6,300 nucleotides of DNA, taken from the NCBI GenBank assembly GCA_900321195.1, contig ONVG01000090.1:1-6300 (forward strand), read 5' to 3'. The number at the start of each line of letters is the position of its first letter. Within the stretch, counting starts at the first letter, position 1. This document shows positions 1 to 6,042 of the stretch, piece by piece. The position numbers and the translations under genes were made by a program. Below the pieces are notes generated by a model. That model had not been told where the DNA came from. It ran no database searches and saw only the letters and a list, made by a program, of their open reading frames with translations. The stretch is from an uncultured Eubacteriales bacterium. Lineage in GTDB: Bacteria; Bacillota; Clostridia; Oscillospirales; Acutalibacteraceae.

Positions 1-322
<322 letters not shown>

Positions 323-357
323 GTTTTCTTGGTTGCTTTTGCGTCAGCTTTATTCAG

Positions 358-386
358 TTTTCAGGGTGCGAGCCCTTTTATATAAA
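358..386 (+). promoter_or_regulatory. Possible promoter for the membrane-protein pair, overlapping the rrn terminator
   Basis: TTTTCA (358-363), a 17-bp spacer and TATAAA (381-386) form a sigma-A-like promoter with 4/6 and 5/6 matches. Its -10 box touches the left arm of the rrn terminator, so a transcript starting near 393 would begin inside the hairpin and not form it. It is the only candidate I found between the 23S gene and the start at 438. The alternative is that the genes are fed by read-through from the rRNA operon. Confidence 0.3.
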
Positions 387-412
387 TCCTGTCTGAAAAG
401 ACAGGATTTTTT
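384..412 (+). terminator. Intrinsic terminator of the rRNA operon
   Basis: An 11-bp perfect stem (384-394 pairing with 399-409) closes a GAAA tetraloop and runs into a short T-tract (407-412). It ends the rRNA transcript about 60 nt after the 23S 3' end. The weak GGG/CCC hairpin at 364-375 just upstream may be part of rRNA 3' processing. Confidence 0.85.
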
Positions 413-437
413 ATTGCATAGAAAGTGGTGATCGGTG

Positions 438-1433
438 ATGTTTGTTACAAATTATGCCGAACAGTTCAAAGCGGCGGGCTATGGCTATGATGACCTTACG
501 GCTACAGGCTACAGCAAAATAAACGGTTTTTGCTTTACGGTAACAATAGATGCGGCCAACAGGCTCTATACCTTGAGGATGCCATGCCGCATATATAACG
601 AGGCTGATACGGAAAAGCTGAACAAGGAATTGCAGCTGTTTGTTTCGCAAAGAAGAAAATATATCCGGTCGGCAATTTATATGAAAAACACGATGGTTAT
701 AGTTTTTTCAATGCCGGGGATCACTGTTGATATAACAGCAGGCGTAAAAGAGGGAACAGAGGCCTGTCTTTATTACGCAAAACAGTATGGCGCTGTATCT
801 TCCTGCCAGAAGTGCGGTAACATCGTAGAAACGGATGTCTATGCTATGGAAAAAGAGGTTTCGGCACTTTGCTTCAACTGCTTTTCGGGTTATCACAGTA
901 AAATGGCAGAAAAAACCTATAAGGAACAGAATACTATCGAAAATGTTCCCCTTGGCATAATCGGCGCTGTACTTGGCGGTCTTACGGGTGCGATAATATG
1001 GATATTGTTTTCCCTTATGGGAATGGTAGTGTTTATAGCAGGTGCGCTGAGCTGTATAGCAGGATATTTCGGATATAAGCTGCTCGGAAAAAAGATGTCG
1101 AAAAAGGGAGTTGCTATATCGCTTATCGTTGCATTCGTTATACTGATCGCCGGAATGTACTTCTCGTTTGCTTTAAGAGTTTATAATGCACATAACAAAA
1201 GTATTGACGAATGGAATACAAGCTACTCGGAATACTATAATGAGGCACCTGTTCCCAATATAAGCTTTAGTGAGGCATTCGGACTTGTACCCGAATATTT
1301 TTCGGATAATATTGATGTTATACTGCATGATTATGCTTTCGGAATAATTATGTACATAATTACAGCGGTTGCATGCGGTGCACAGTATGTGAGGGAGAAC
1401 AAGCTGAAAAGCAGGGCAGTAAGACTTATGTAA
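438..1433 (+). CDS. CxxC-pair membrane protein of unknown function, paralog A
   Basis: I do not recognise the family. The 331-residue protein has a soluble N-terminal domain of ~120 residues, two CxxC pairs (C123/C126 and C145/C148) that look like a zinc-ribbon or rubredoxin-type knuckle, then four predicted membrane helices (about 170-192, 194-213, 224-246, 299-317). Helix 1 carries a GxxxGxxxG glycine zipper (G176, G180, G184). Lysines between helices 2 and 3 and a basic C-terminus predict both termini in the cytoplasm, with a ~50-residue Tyr/Asn-rich loop outside. I chose ATG 438 over GTG 435 because AAAGTGGTGATC (422-433), close to the full anti-SD complement, sits 4-5 nt upstream, and because this start aligns the protein without gaps to its downstream paralog. 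An in-frame stop at 429 excludes longer forms. It is 28 bp from paralog B and probably co-transcribed with it. Confidence 0.85.
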   Translation: MFVTNYAEQFKAAGYGYDDLTATGYSKINGFCFTVTIDAANRLYTLRMPCRIYNEADTEKLNKELQLFVSQRRKYIRSAIYMKNTMVIVFSMPGITVDITAGVKEGTEACLYYAKQYGAVSSCQKCGNIVETDVYAMEKEVSALCFNCFSGYHSKMAEKTYKEQNTIENVPLGIIGAVLGGLTGAIIWILFSLMGMVVFIAGALSCIAGYFGYKLLGKKMSKKGVAISLIVAFVILIAGMYFSFALRVYNAHNKSIDEWNTSYSEYYNEAPVPNISFSEAFGLVPEYFSDNIDVILHDYAFGIIMYIITAVACGAQYVRENKLKSRAVRLM

Positions 1434-1445
1434 AGGTGTTTCTTC

Positions 1446-1457
1446 AAAGGATGTGAT
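1446..1457 (+). promoter_or_regulatory. Extended Shine-Dalgarno site that decides the start of paralog B
   Basis: AAAGGATGTGAT matches the 16S-complementary consensus AAAGGAGGTGAT at 11 of 12 positions and ends 4 nt before ATG 1462. The alternative GTG start at 1453 lies inside this site and is therefore unlikely. Confidence 0.75.
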
Positions 1458-1461
1458 AAGT

Positions 1462-2412
1462 ATGACAGAGGGCGAGTTTCAGGAGTGCATGATAATTCTT
1501 GGTTACAGGTACAACGCAAAGACCGGAACAGCATTCAACAGCTTCGAGGGATTTCGTGATCTGATAATGTTTGTCGAAAAAGAAAACAGGTATGTTCTTT
1601 ATCTTGACTGTTTGTGCAAAGGTGTGCAGGAGCTTCAGAGTGTAAATGAAAAGATGAAAAAATTTCACAGTGAGCATAAAAACTATGTTCTGAAAGCCGA
1701 GTATAAAAAACGCAGGATAAATATTGTCCTAAAAATGACGATAGACTCCGATATAGATAAGGATGAGCTTAAAGCGCTTGTGCATTTCATGACGGAGCTT
1801 TGCAAGAGCGGAGATATTACTCCGATATGCAGAGTGTGCTCAAGGAACAGAAAAACAGGACTTTATGTTGTCGGCAAGGAAGTAATGCCGATATGCGAGG
1901 CTTGTGTCGGAAGAAAACGCAGGCTCTATGAAAAGCGCAAAAATGTTTTTCAGAACAAGACGCAGAATATGCCGGGAGGTATAGCCGGAGCTGTTTTCGG
2001 CTCATTTCTGGGTGCGGCTGTATATGTTCTGCTGTACCAGCTTTTCCCTATGTACGGGGCAGGAAGTGTGATAATATCTGTGCTGACGTTTTTGGGATTT
2101 ATCGTTACAGGCATAAGGGCAACGAAAAAAAGCGCAGTGATATGCGCTGCTATATCATGTGTTGTATTTCTGGCGGCGGAATACGCTGCACTCGTATTCA
2201 ATTCCGCAGTATCGATAGAACACCTGGGAGGAGGCATAGCCGTTGCCGAAGCTGTTGATATCACTAATTTCAGTTTGCAGGATAAGGGTTATCTTCTGTC
2301 GATATTGCCTGAGATAAGTATAGGTATTACTCTTATAGTGCTTTCGGGAGTTGTTTATCTTATCAAGAGAGCAAAGACGAGACCGACCAAGATATCAAAG
2401 AATATATTATAA
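1462..2412 (+). CDS. CxxC-pair membrane protein of unknown function, paralog B
   Basis: This 316-residue protein has the same architecture as its upstream neighbour. From ATG 1462 the cysteine pairs fall at C123/C126 and C145/C148, the glycine zipper at G176/G180/G184, and a Gly-Tyr pair at residues 14-15, all exactly as in paralog A, so the first ~190 residues are collinear although much of the sequence has diverged. Predicted helices lie near 172-194, 200-218, 224-246 and 285-303. A basic loop between helices 2 and 3 and the basic tail (KRAKTRPTKISKN) predict both termini inside. The outer loop is shorter (~38 residues) than in paralog A. A cytoplasmic metal- or redox-sensing knuckle coupled to a membrane domain is conceivable but is only inference. 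The 28-bp gap to paralog A, with no terminator or promoter in it, suggests one operon. The stop codon overlaps the A-tract encoding the U-tail of a convergent minus-strand terminator. Confidence 0.86.
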   Translation: MTEGEFQECMIILGYRYNAKTGTAFNSFEGFRDLIMFVEKENRYVLYLDCLCKGVQELQSVNEKMKKFHSEHKNYVLKAEYKKRRINIVLKMTIDSDIDKDELKALVHFMTELCKSGDITPICRVCSRNRKTGLYVVGKEVMPICEACVGRKRRLYEKRKNVFQNKTQNMPGGIAGAVFGSFLGAAVYVLLYQLFPMYGAGSVIISVLTFLGFIVTGIRATKKSAVICAAISCVVFLAAEYAALVFNSAVSIEHLGGGIAVAEAVDITNFSLQDKGYLLSILPEISIGITLIVLSGVVYLIKRAKTRPTKISKNIL

Positions 2413-2452
2413 AAAACTTCAGGGGCATCGTATCATCGATGCCCCTGAAGTT
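2405..2452 (-). terminator. Strong intrinsic terminator, best oriented on the minus strand
   Basis: A perfect 16-bp stem (2415-2430 with 2437-2452) closes a 6-nt loop. Read on the minus strand it runs straight into six T (complement of A2411-A2416), then TATAATA. On the plus strand the first T-run starts only ~10 nt later (2463-2468), so it would terminate the membrane-gene transcript less well. I infer that it mainly ends the minus-strand small RNA starting near 2535 and works as a shared convergent terminator. Confidence 0.8.
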
Positions 2453-2535
2453 CACCTTCATATTTTTTATTTTAAGAAAGAAGTCTTATAAGCATAATCA
2501 GAGTGACTATATATTGTGTTCGATTATATTTATAT
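2410..2535 (-). ncRNA. Predicted small RNA, unit 2
   Basis: A perfect consensus minus-strand promoter at 2541-2569 predicts a start near 2533-2535, and the 16-bp stem plus U6 ends the transcript near 2410, giving ~125 nt. Most of the body is AU-rich and weakly folded (a UUAU-GCUU-AUAA hairpin near 2484-2499), with the terminator as its main structure. It contains a seven-codon reading frame, MLIRLLS (2496 down to 2473), with no visible Shine-Dalgarno site, so I treat the product as RNA. Its last bases are antisense to the end of the convergent membrane gene. Function is unknown; I recognise no Rfam family. Confidence 0.55.
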
Positions 2536-2540
2536 ACATA

Positions 2541-2569
2541 ATTATAGGTTAAATTTATATTTTTGTCAA
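2541..2569 (-). promoter_or_regulatory. Perfect consensus sigma-A promoter, minus strand
   Basis: Read on the minus strand: TTGACA (2569-2564), exactly 17 bp, TATAAT (2546-2541). All twelve positions match consensus. No gene on that strand explains it except the short transcript ending at the 16-bp terminator. The predicted start is near 2534. Confidence 0.75.
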
Positions 2570-2600
2570 GTGATAAAAATAGTATGATTGCTTTTAATAG

Positions 2601-2635
2601 GAAAAGAGTCCGATACCTGTCATAAAGGCTCGGAC
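2601..2635 (-). terminator. Terminator of small RNA unit 1, minus strand
   Basis: GTCCGA (2608-2613) pairs with TCGGAC (2630-2635), with an inner CCT/AGG helix (2616-2618 with 2626-2628) across a small internal loop. On the minus strand the stem is followed by TCTTTTCC, a modest U-tract. The plus strand has no T-run after the stem, so the orientation is minus. Confidence 0.5.
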
Positions 2636-2713
2636 ACTAAACTCTAAATAAGGGGAATTAAGGAGGGTGGAACATGATACTCAAACGGTGCGGCTCCGTA
2701 TAACTGAGTACAT
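2601..2713 (-). ncRNA. Predicted C-rich small RNA with anti-SD-like seed, unit 1
   Basis: This is a ~113-nt minus-strand unit between a TTAACA/TATTAT promoter and an intrinsic terminator. In 5' to 3' order on the minus strand there is a hairpin (TACTCA/TGAGTA closing ACGG/CCGT, 2710-2678), an apparently unpaired pyrimidine-rich stretch with CCACCCTCCTT (2670-2660) and TTCCCCTT (2657-2650), and the terminator hairpin. CCTCCTT is identical to the core of the 16S anti-Shine-Dalgarno tail. Known Gram-positive trans-acting sRNAs such as RsaE/RoxS carry C-rich unpaired seeds that block ribosome binding sites; by analogy this could be a post-transcriptional repressor. I recognise no Rfam family. On the plus strand the same bases look like a strong SD ahead of a nine-codon frame, which I consider less likely. 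Confidence 0.5.
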
Positions 2714-2720
2714 ATATATT

Positions 2721-2749
2721 ATAATACATAAGAGACTTTTAATTGTTAA
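2721..2749 (-). promoter_or_regulatory. Promoter of small RNA unit 1, minus strand
   Basis: Read on the minus strand: TTAACA (2749-2744), 17 bp, TATTAT (2726-2721), each 5/6 to consensus. A second TTAACA lies 11 bp further upstream (2760-2755). The predicted start is near 2713, a few bases before the 5' hairpin. Confidence 0.5.
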
Positions 2750-2877
2750 AAAGCTGTTAATAACTTTTAAAGTTTTATGGGAAATATTATTGCAGGATTG
2801 TATCAGAATCAGCTAAAAACAAGGAAAAAATATAAAAAAGAAAAAAGTGAGACGAATATTAAAAGCATAACAAATAC
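2750..2877 (+). other. AT-rich intergenic stretch with no gene seen
   Basis: I find no reading frame with a ribosome binding site, no RNA fold and no repeat of note on either strand. The only structure is the 13-bp palindrome AACTTTTAAAGTT at 2762-2774, which could be an operator but may be chance in such AT-rich DNA. Confidence 0.5.
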
Positions 2878-2911
2878 TTGATTTGACAGTGCTTATGGTG
2901 TATAATATAGT
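2878..2911 (+). promoter_or_regulatory. Two overlapping glyA promoters offset by 5 bp
   Basis: TTGATT (2878-2883), 17 bp, TATAAT (2901-2906) and TTGACA (2883-2888), 17 bp, TATAGT (2906-2911) both have ideal spacing. Predicted starts are near 2913 and 2918, leaving a leader of only ~20-26 nt. That leaves no space for a riboswitch upstream of glyA. Either promoter alone would be enough. Confidence 0.75.
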
Positions 2912-2938
2912 AAAATATTATCGAAAGAGGTAAGAAAG

Positions 2939-4192
2939 ATGTATAATGATCTGATGGATACAATAGGTTTTATCGGAAAGTATGACAATGCTGTTTCTGA
3001 CGCTATGAAGGACGAGCTTAAAAGACAGCAGAGAAATATTGAGCTTATCGCGTCGGAGAATATAGTATCTCCTGCGGTAATGGCAGCTATGGGCAGCGTG
3101 CTTACAAATAAGTATGCAGAGGGATATCCCGGAAAGAGATATTACGGCGGCTGTCAGTATGTTGACGTTGTAGAGGATATCGCAATAAAGCGCGCATGTG
3201 AGCTTTTCGGAGCAGAGTTTGCCAATGTACAGCCTCATTCCGGCGCACAGGCAAATACAGCAGTTTATTTCGCTATGCTTGAGCCGGGAGATACAGTAAT
3301 GGGTATGACGCTTTCAGAGGGCGGTCATCTTACTCACGGTTCACCGGTAAATATTTCCGGCAAATACTTCAACTTTGTATCCTACGGTGTGGATCCCGTA
3401 ACACATGTTATAGACTATGATAAGGTATATGAGCTTGCTATGCAGAACAAGCCTAAGATGATAGTCTGCGGTGCCAGCGCATATCCCAGAATAATAGATT
3501 TCAAGCGTTTCAGAGAAATAGCAGATGCATGCGGCGCATATCTCATGGTAGATATGGCTCATATCGCAGGACTTGTTGCAGCAGGCGTGCATCCGAATCC
3601 GGTTCCCTATGCACATTTTGTAACTACAACTACTCACAAGACTCTCAGAGGTCCGAGAGGCGGTATGATACTTTGCAGCGAGGAGTATGCAAAGGCTATC
3701 AATAAGGCTGTATTCCCCGGCACACAGGGCGGTCCGCTCATGCATGTTATAGCTGCTAAGGCTGTATGCCTCGGTGAAGCTCTCAAGCCTGAGTTCAAAA
3801 CATACGGTGAAAATATAGTAAAGAATGCAAAGGCACTTTCAGAAGGTCTTTTGAAGAGGGGCTGCAAGCTCGTTTCAGGCGGTACGGACAACCATGTTAT
3901 GCTGCTTGACCTTACAGACAGCGAAGTAACAGGCAAGGAGCTTGAGCGCCGTCTTGATGAGGTACAGATAACAGCTAACAAGAATACAGTACCTAACGAA
4001 AAGAGAAGTCCTTTTGTAACAAGCGGTGTTCGTCTTGGTACGCCTGCCGTAACAACAAGAGGATTCGGCGTTGAGGAAATGGATAAGATCGCCGAGTACA
4101 TAACCCTTGCTCTCAATGATTTTGACTCTAATGCAGATAAGATAAGAGCAGGCGTAAACGAGATATGCGACAAATTCCCGCTCTACTGCTGA
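2939..4192 (+). CDS. glyA: Serine hydroxymethyltransferase
   Basis: This cytosolic PLP enzyme converts serine and tetrahydrofolate to glycine and 5,10-methylene-tetrahydrofolate, the main entry of one-carbon units for purine, thymidylate and methionine synthesis. The 417-residue length equals that of E. coli GlyA. Visible family motifs are IASENIVSPAV near residues 37-47, the glycine-rich KRYYGGCQYVD segment, H130 in EGGHLTHG (stacks on the PLP ring), D205 and H208 in VDMAHIAGL, the PLP-binding lysine K234 in TTTTHKTLRGPRGG, and R365 in SGVRLGTPA (binds the substrate carboxylate). The start at 2939 is supported by AAAGAGGT (2924-2931), 7 nt upstream. The gene is intact and appears monocistronic, with its own promoters and terminator. 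Neighbouring genes are not in one-carbon metabolism. Confidence 0.98.
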   Translation: MYNDLMDTIGFIGKYDNAVSDAMKDELKRQQRNIELIASENIVSPAVMAAMGSVLTNKYAEGYPGKRYYGGCQYVDVVEDIAIKRACELFGAEFANVQPHSGAQANTAVYFAMLEPGDTVMGMTLSEGGHLTHGSPVNISGKYFNFVSYGVDPVTHVIDYDKVYELAMQNKPKMIVCGASAYPRIIDFKRFREIADACGAYLMVDMAHIAGLVAAGVHPNPVPYAHFVTTTTHKTLRGPRGGMILCSEEYAKAINKAVFPGTQGGPLMHVIAAKAVCLGEALKPEFKTYGENIVKNAKALSEGLLKRGCKLVSGGTDNHVMLLDLTDSEVTGKELERRLDEVQITANKNTVPNEKRSPFVTSGVRLGTPAVTTRGFGVEEMDKIAEYITLALNDFDSNADKIRAGVNEICDKFPLYC

Positions 4193-4211
4193 TATATCAA
4201 TAAATAAATTT

Positions 4212-4262
4212 TCCGCACAGAAGCCTTTCATTTTTCAACGGCTTCTGTGCGGATTTTGTTTA
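4212..4262 (+). terminator. Intrinsic terminator of glyA
   Basis: A perfect 14-bp stem (4212-4225 with 4240-4253) closes a 14-nt loop and is followed by TTTTGTTT. It starts 20 bp after the glyA stop codon. Confidence 0.9.
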
Positions 4263-4277
4263 TGCTCATTAAGGAAT

Positions 4278-4302
4278 GATTTTTTGGGGCAAAAAATCGC
4301 CC
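4278..4302 (+). other. Alternative hairpins in the glyA-lipoprotein gap
   Basis: Two mutually exclusive folds share the same bases: GATTTTTTG/CAAAAAATC around a GGG loop (4278-4298), or GGGC/GCCC (4287-4290 with 4299-4302) around an 8-nt loop. It lies after the glyA terminator and before the predicted lipoprotein promoter, so it may not be transcribed. The role is unknown. Confidence 0.3.
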
Positions 4303-4348
4303 GATATCTATTTTGATACTATATTGGTAGGATTTTTCTTTATAGTAC

Positions 4349-4377
4349 TTGATTTTGATTTATTTAATGTTTATTAT
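4349..4377 (+). promoter_or_regulatory. Probable promoter of the lipoprotein gene
   Basis: TTGATT (4349-4354), 17 bp, TATTAT (4372-4377) match consensus 4/6 and 5/6. The predicted start near 4384 gives a leader of ~42 nt. The surrounding DNA is very AT-rich, so the assignment is moderate. Confidence 0.4.
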
Positions 4378-4425
4378 ATTAATAAGATATTGATAAGAAA
4401 AAATTGTCTGTAAAGGATTGAGCCT

Positions 4426-5046
4426 GTGAAAAATGAAATGAAAAAAATTCTTGCGGTACTTGCGGTGTCTGCGGCTTTGGTATCGCTTGCATCATGCAAT
4501 AATGCAGGCGGTGACATTTCTGAGGTGAGCGGCAGCAATACGGGTATCGCTGCGCTTAAAGATGAGTTTTCAAAGCTTGCGGAAAGCACGGATATTGCCG
4601 GACAAGCTCATGTATGGAGAATAGATGCTCAGAACAGCAGAAGTATGAGCACGTCTGAACACCTGAAGGGAAGATATTCAAATCAGTATGAGAAAAATTC
4701 GGATATGGAAGTCGTTATACGTGTTGATACAAGGAAAAAACAGCTGTTTACCTTTGTGGTCTATGATGTAGTGTACGATGTTTCAAGGAATGAATGGATG
4801 CCGGATAAATATTCTATCGTTATGACTGATGAAAACGGTACTGTCACAAAGGTTGACGGGACCGGCAATCCTGAAATTTTTTCACCTGAGAATCCGGGCG
4901 ACGGTCAGCAGATAAAGAATGTTCTCAGCAATTCAAAGAAAGTTGATTTTCACCTTGAATCAAAAAAGGAGCCGGGTGTTTTTTACGATTTCAGCGTTGA
5001 CTGTGATAACTTCAAGGAGGCGTTCGAAAAGCTAAAAACAAGCTGA
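4426..5046 (+). CDS. Small lipoprotein of unknown function
   Basis: This 206-residue protein begins with a lipoprotein signal peptide: basic KNEMKK, a hydrophobic stretch (residues 8-20) and the lipobox LASC with C24 as the predicted lipidated cysteine. Signal peptidase II cleavage would leave a ~183-residue protein anchored to the outer face of the membrane. The mature part starts with a Gly/Ser/Asn linker and is hydrophilic. It contains an IRVDTRKKQLFTFVVYDVVYD segment with a YDVVYDV repeat around residue 115, alternating as beta strands would. I recognise no domain. The start is the GTG at 4426 because AAAGGA (4412-4417) lies 8 nt upstream; the in-frame ATG at 4438 is too far from it. The gene is transcribed toward the prepilins, but a separate promoter before the prepilin suggests it is not in one operon with it. 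I see no clear terminator after it. Confidence 0.85.
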   Translation: MKNEMKKILAVLAVSAALVSLASCNNAGGDISEVSGSNTGIAALKDEFSKLAESTDIAGQAHVWRIDAQNSRSMSTSEHLKGRYSNQYEKNSDMEVVIRVDTRKKQLFTFVVYDVVYDVSRNEWMPDKYSIVMTDENGTVTKVDGTGNPEIFSPENPGDGQQIKNVLSNSKKVDFHLESKKEPGVFYDFSVDCDNFKEAFEKLKTS

Positions 5047-5142
5047 ATTCCTGAAAAGAAAATTAGGTTGTTATTTTTATTTAACTATATTTGCCAATCA
5101 ATGTTAATAAAGATGTATAATGACGAATTTTTATTTGCTCGA

Positions 5143-5170
5143 TTGACATTCATTAAATAAGTGATAGAAT
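5143..5170 (+). promoter_or_regulatory. Promoter of the first prepilin gene
   Basis: A perfect TTGACA (5143-5148), 16 bp, and TAGAAT (5165-5170, 5/6). The predicted start is near 5177. A weaker alternative, TTGCCA (5091) with TATAAT (5116-5121), has a 19-bp spacer. Confidence 0.65.
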
Positions 5171-5182
5171 ATCTTAAAGAAA

Positions 5183-5199
5183 TCTGCTGCGGCGGCAGA
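5183..5199 (+). promoter_or_regulatory. 5' leader stem-loop of the first prepilin mRNA
   Basis: TCTGC and GCAGA (5183-5187 with 5195-5199) close a G/C-rich loop, extendable by one U-G pair. It sits within ~10 nt of the predicted transcript start, a position where a hairpin can protect mRNA from 5' decay. The function is inferred from position only. Confidence 0.4.
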
Positions 5200-5224
5200 G
5201 AGGATATATGAGGAGGTAAGAGCT

Positions 5225-5716
5225 ATGGGAAAGCTCGGTGTTTGTGGTATGAAGAAAAAATGTAAAAAAGGTTTTACCCTGGTCGAATTAGTGGTCGTTA
5301 TTGCGGTACTGGGTATTATTGCGGCTATAGCTATGCCGTTTGTAATTAATCTTATACATGATGCGGCTATTACGGCGGAAAAATCCGATGCATCATCCTT
5401 GAACCAGGCTTGCAGGGAGTATTATTCTGCGATAATCGCCGGAGTAGTAAATGATTCTTCACCGCACGGCTCTACGCAGGGAGCGCTTCCGTCGCCAAAT
5501 TCCGGAAGCTTCACAAAGCTTACTGCTGCAAGAAATGCAACACCAATATTTGCGTGTGAATATGCCGGTCTCAGCGATATAAAAAATAAGATAAAGGCTG
5601 CCGACAGTCCGTATGTATATGACAGTGACGGAAATATATACGCGGCTGAGGACAGAAAGGATCTTACAAACAAAGTAACATCAACACTTACATTCCAGAC
5701 ACTGTACAACATATAA
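5225..5716 (+). CDS. Type IV prepilin-like protein (complete)
   Basis: This 163-residue protein has a class III (prepilin) signal: a 16-residue leader ending in KKG, then FTLVELVVVIAVLGIIAAIA. Prepilin peptidase would cut after G16 and methylate F17. Mature Glu5 (E21), needed for pilin assembly, and Pro22 (P38) are both present. The hydrophobic helix covers about residues 17-45. The C-terminal domain (~115 residues) is small, with two cysteines (C63, C111) that could form a disulfide. AGGAGGTAA (5211-5219) lies 8 nt before ATG 5225. A shorter form from M9 would have a more usual 8-residue leader but lacks a ribosome binding site. It could be a major or minor pilin or a pseudopilin; the window shows no assembly ATPase, platform protein or peptidase. 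It is monocistronic, between its own promoter and terminator. Confidence 0.9.
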   Translation: MGKLGVCGMKKKCKKGFTLVELVVVIAVLGIIAAIAMPFVINLIHDAAITAEKSDASSLNQACREYYSAIIAGVVNDSSPHGSTQGALPSPNSGSFTKLTAARNATPIFACEYAGLSDIKNKIKAADSPYVYDSDGNIYAAEDRKDLTNKVTSTLTFQTLYNI

Positions 5717-5723
5717 ATTAATT

Positions 5724-5762
5724 AGCCGGAACGGAGGAAGAGCCTTCGTTCCGGCTGTTTTT
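5724..5762 (+). terminator. Intrinsic terminator of the first prepilin gene
   Basis: A 14-bp stem with one G-U pair (5724-5737 with 5743-5756) closes an AAGAG loop and is followed by GTTTTT. It starts 7 nt after the stop codon and separates this gene from the second prepilin. Confidence 0.92.
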
Positions 5763-6042
5763 AGCCTTATTGTTAAAAAATATCGGTATGGATTTGATAA
5801 AAAATTATTCTTTATAACAAAATAATAATGTAAAATAAACAGATATGAACTGAATATTAACAGAAAACAAAGTCGTTCATAATTGTTAAGCATACAAATA
5901 GCATAAAAAAATTTATGATGTTAATGCAATACTGCTAAAAAATACGCTTAAGGAGTAGATCTGATAAAAATTCAAGGTAAAAATATACAAAAAATCAAGT
6001 CTGCATTTTACGATTATTTTTCAAAAAAATCAAAAAAAAGTA
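5763..6042 (+). other. AT-rich intergenic region with no convincing gene
   Basis: This 280-bp stretch is very A-rich on the plus strand. It holds no ATG/GTG/TTG frame with a ribosome binding site, no terminator and no recognisable RNA. One dyad, TATGAAC (5844-5850) with GTTCATA (5875-5881), has the same core as the hairpin arms in the second prepilin leader. A 35-codon open frame follows AAGGAG at 5950-5955, but its only possible start is CTG, and I do not call it. Confidence 0.6.

Noticed and set aside
323..383. 5S rRNA or tRNA after the 23S gene
   Set aside because: Only ~60 nt are available, and neither a 5S core nor a cloverleaf with a T-loop motif is present.
2664..2673. T-box-like motif AGGGTGGAAC upstream of glyA
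   Set aside because: The conserved CCGCG that should follow is missing, there is no complementary terminator arm downstream and no Stem I upstream, and the glyA promoters lie downstream of it.
2660..2703. Plus-strand leader peptide: AAGGAGG followed by ATG and nine codons (MILKRCGSV), then stop
   Set aside because: The spacing is excellent, but I see no good plus-strand promoter before it and the frame ends ~175 bp before the glyA promoters. The same bases are explained better as the C-rich seed of the minus-strand small RNA. It remains the main alternative.
2762..2774. Palindrome AACTTTTAAAGTT as a transcription-factor operator
   Set aside because: It is a single copy in very AT-rich DNA, over 100 bp from the glyA promoters, with no second site to support it.
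2453..2938. Riboswitch controlling glyA (ZTP, THF, glycine or SAM types)
   Set aside because: None of the conserved cores I know is visible, and the promoters at 2878-2911 leave only ~20-26 nt of leader.
3634..4231. Long open frames on the minus strand inside glyA
   Set aside because: They are antisense to an intact, motif-rich glyA, have no ribosome binding sites or promoters, and match the shadows expected from its codon use.
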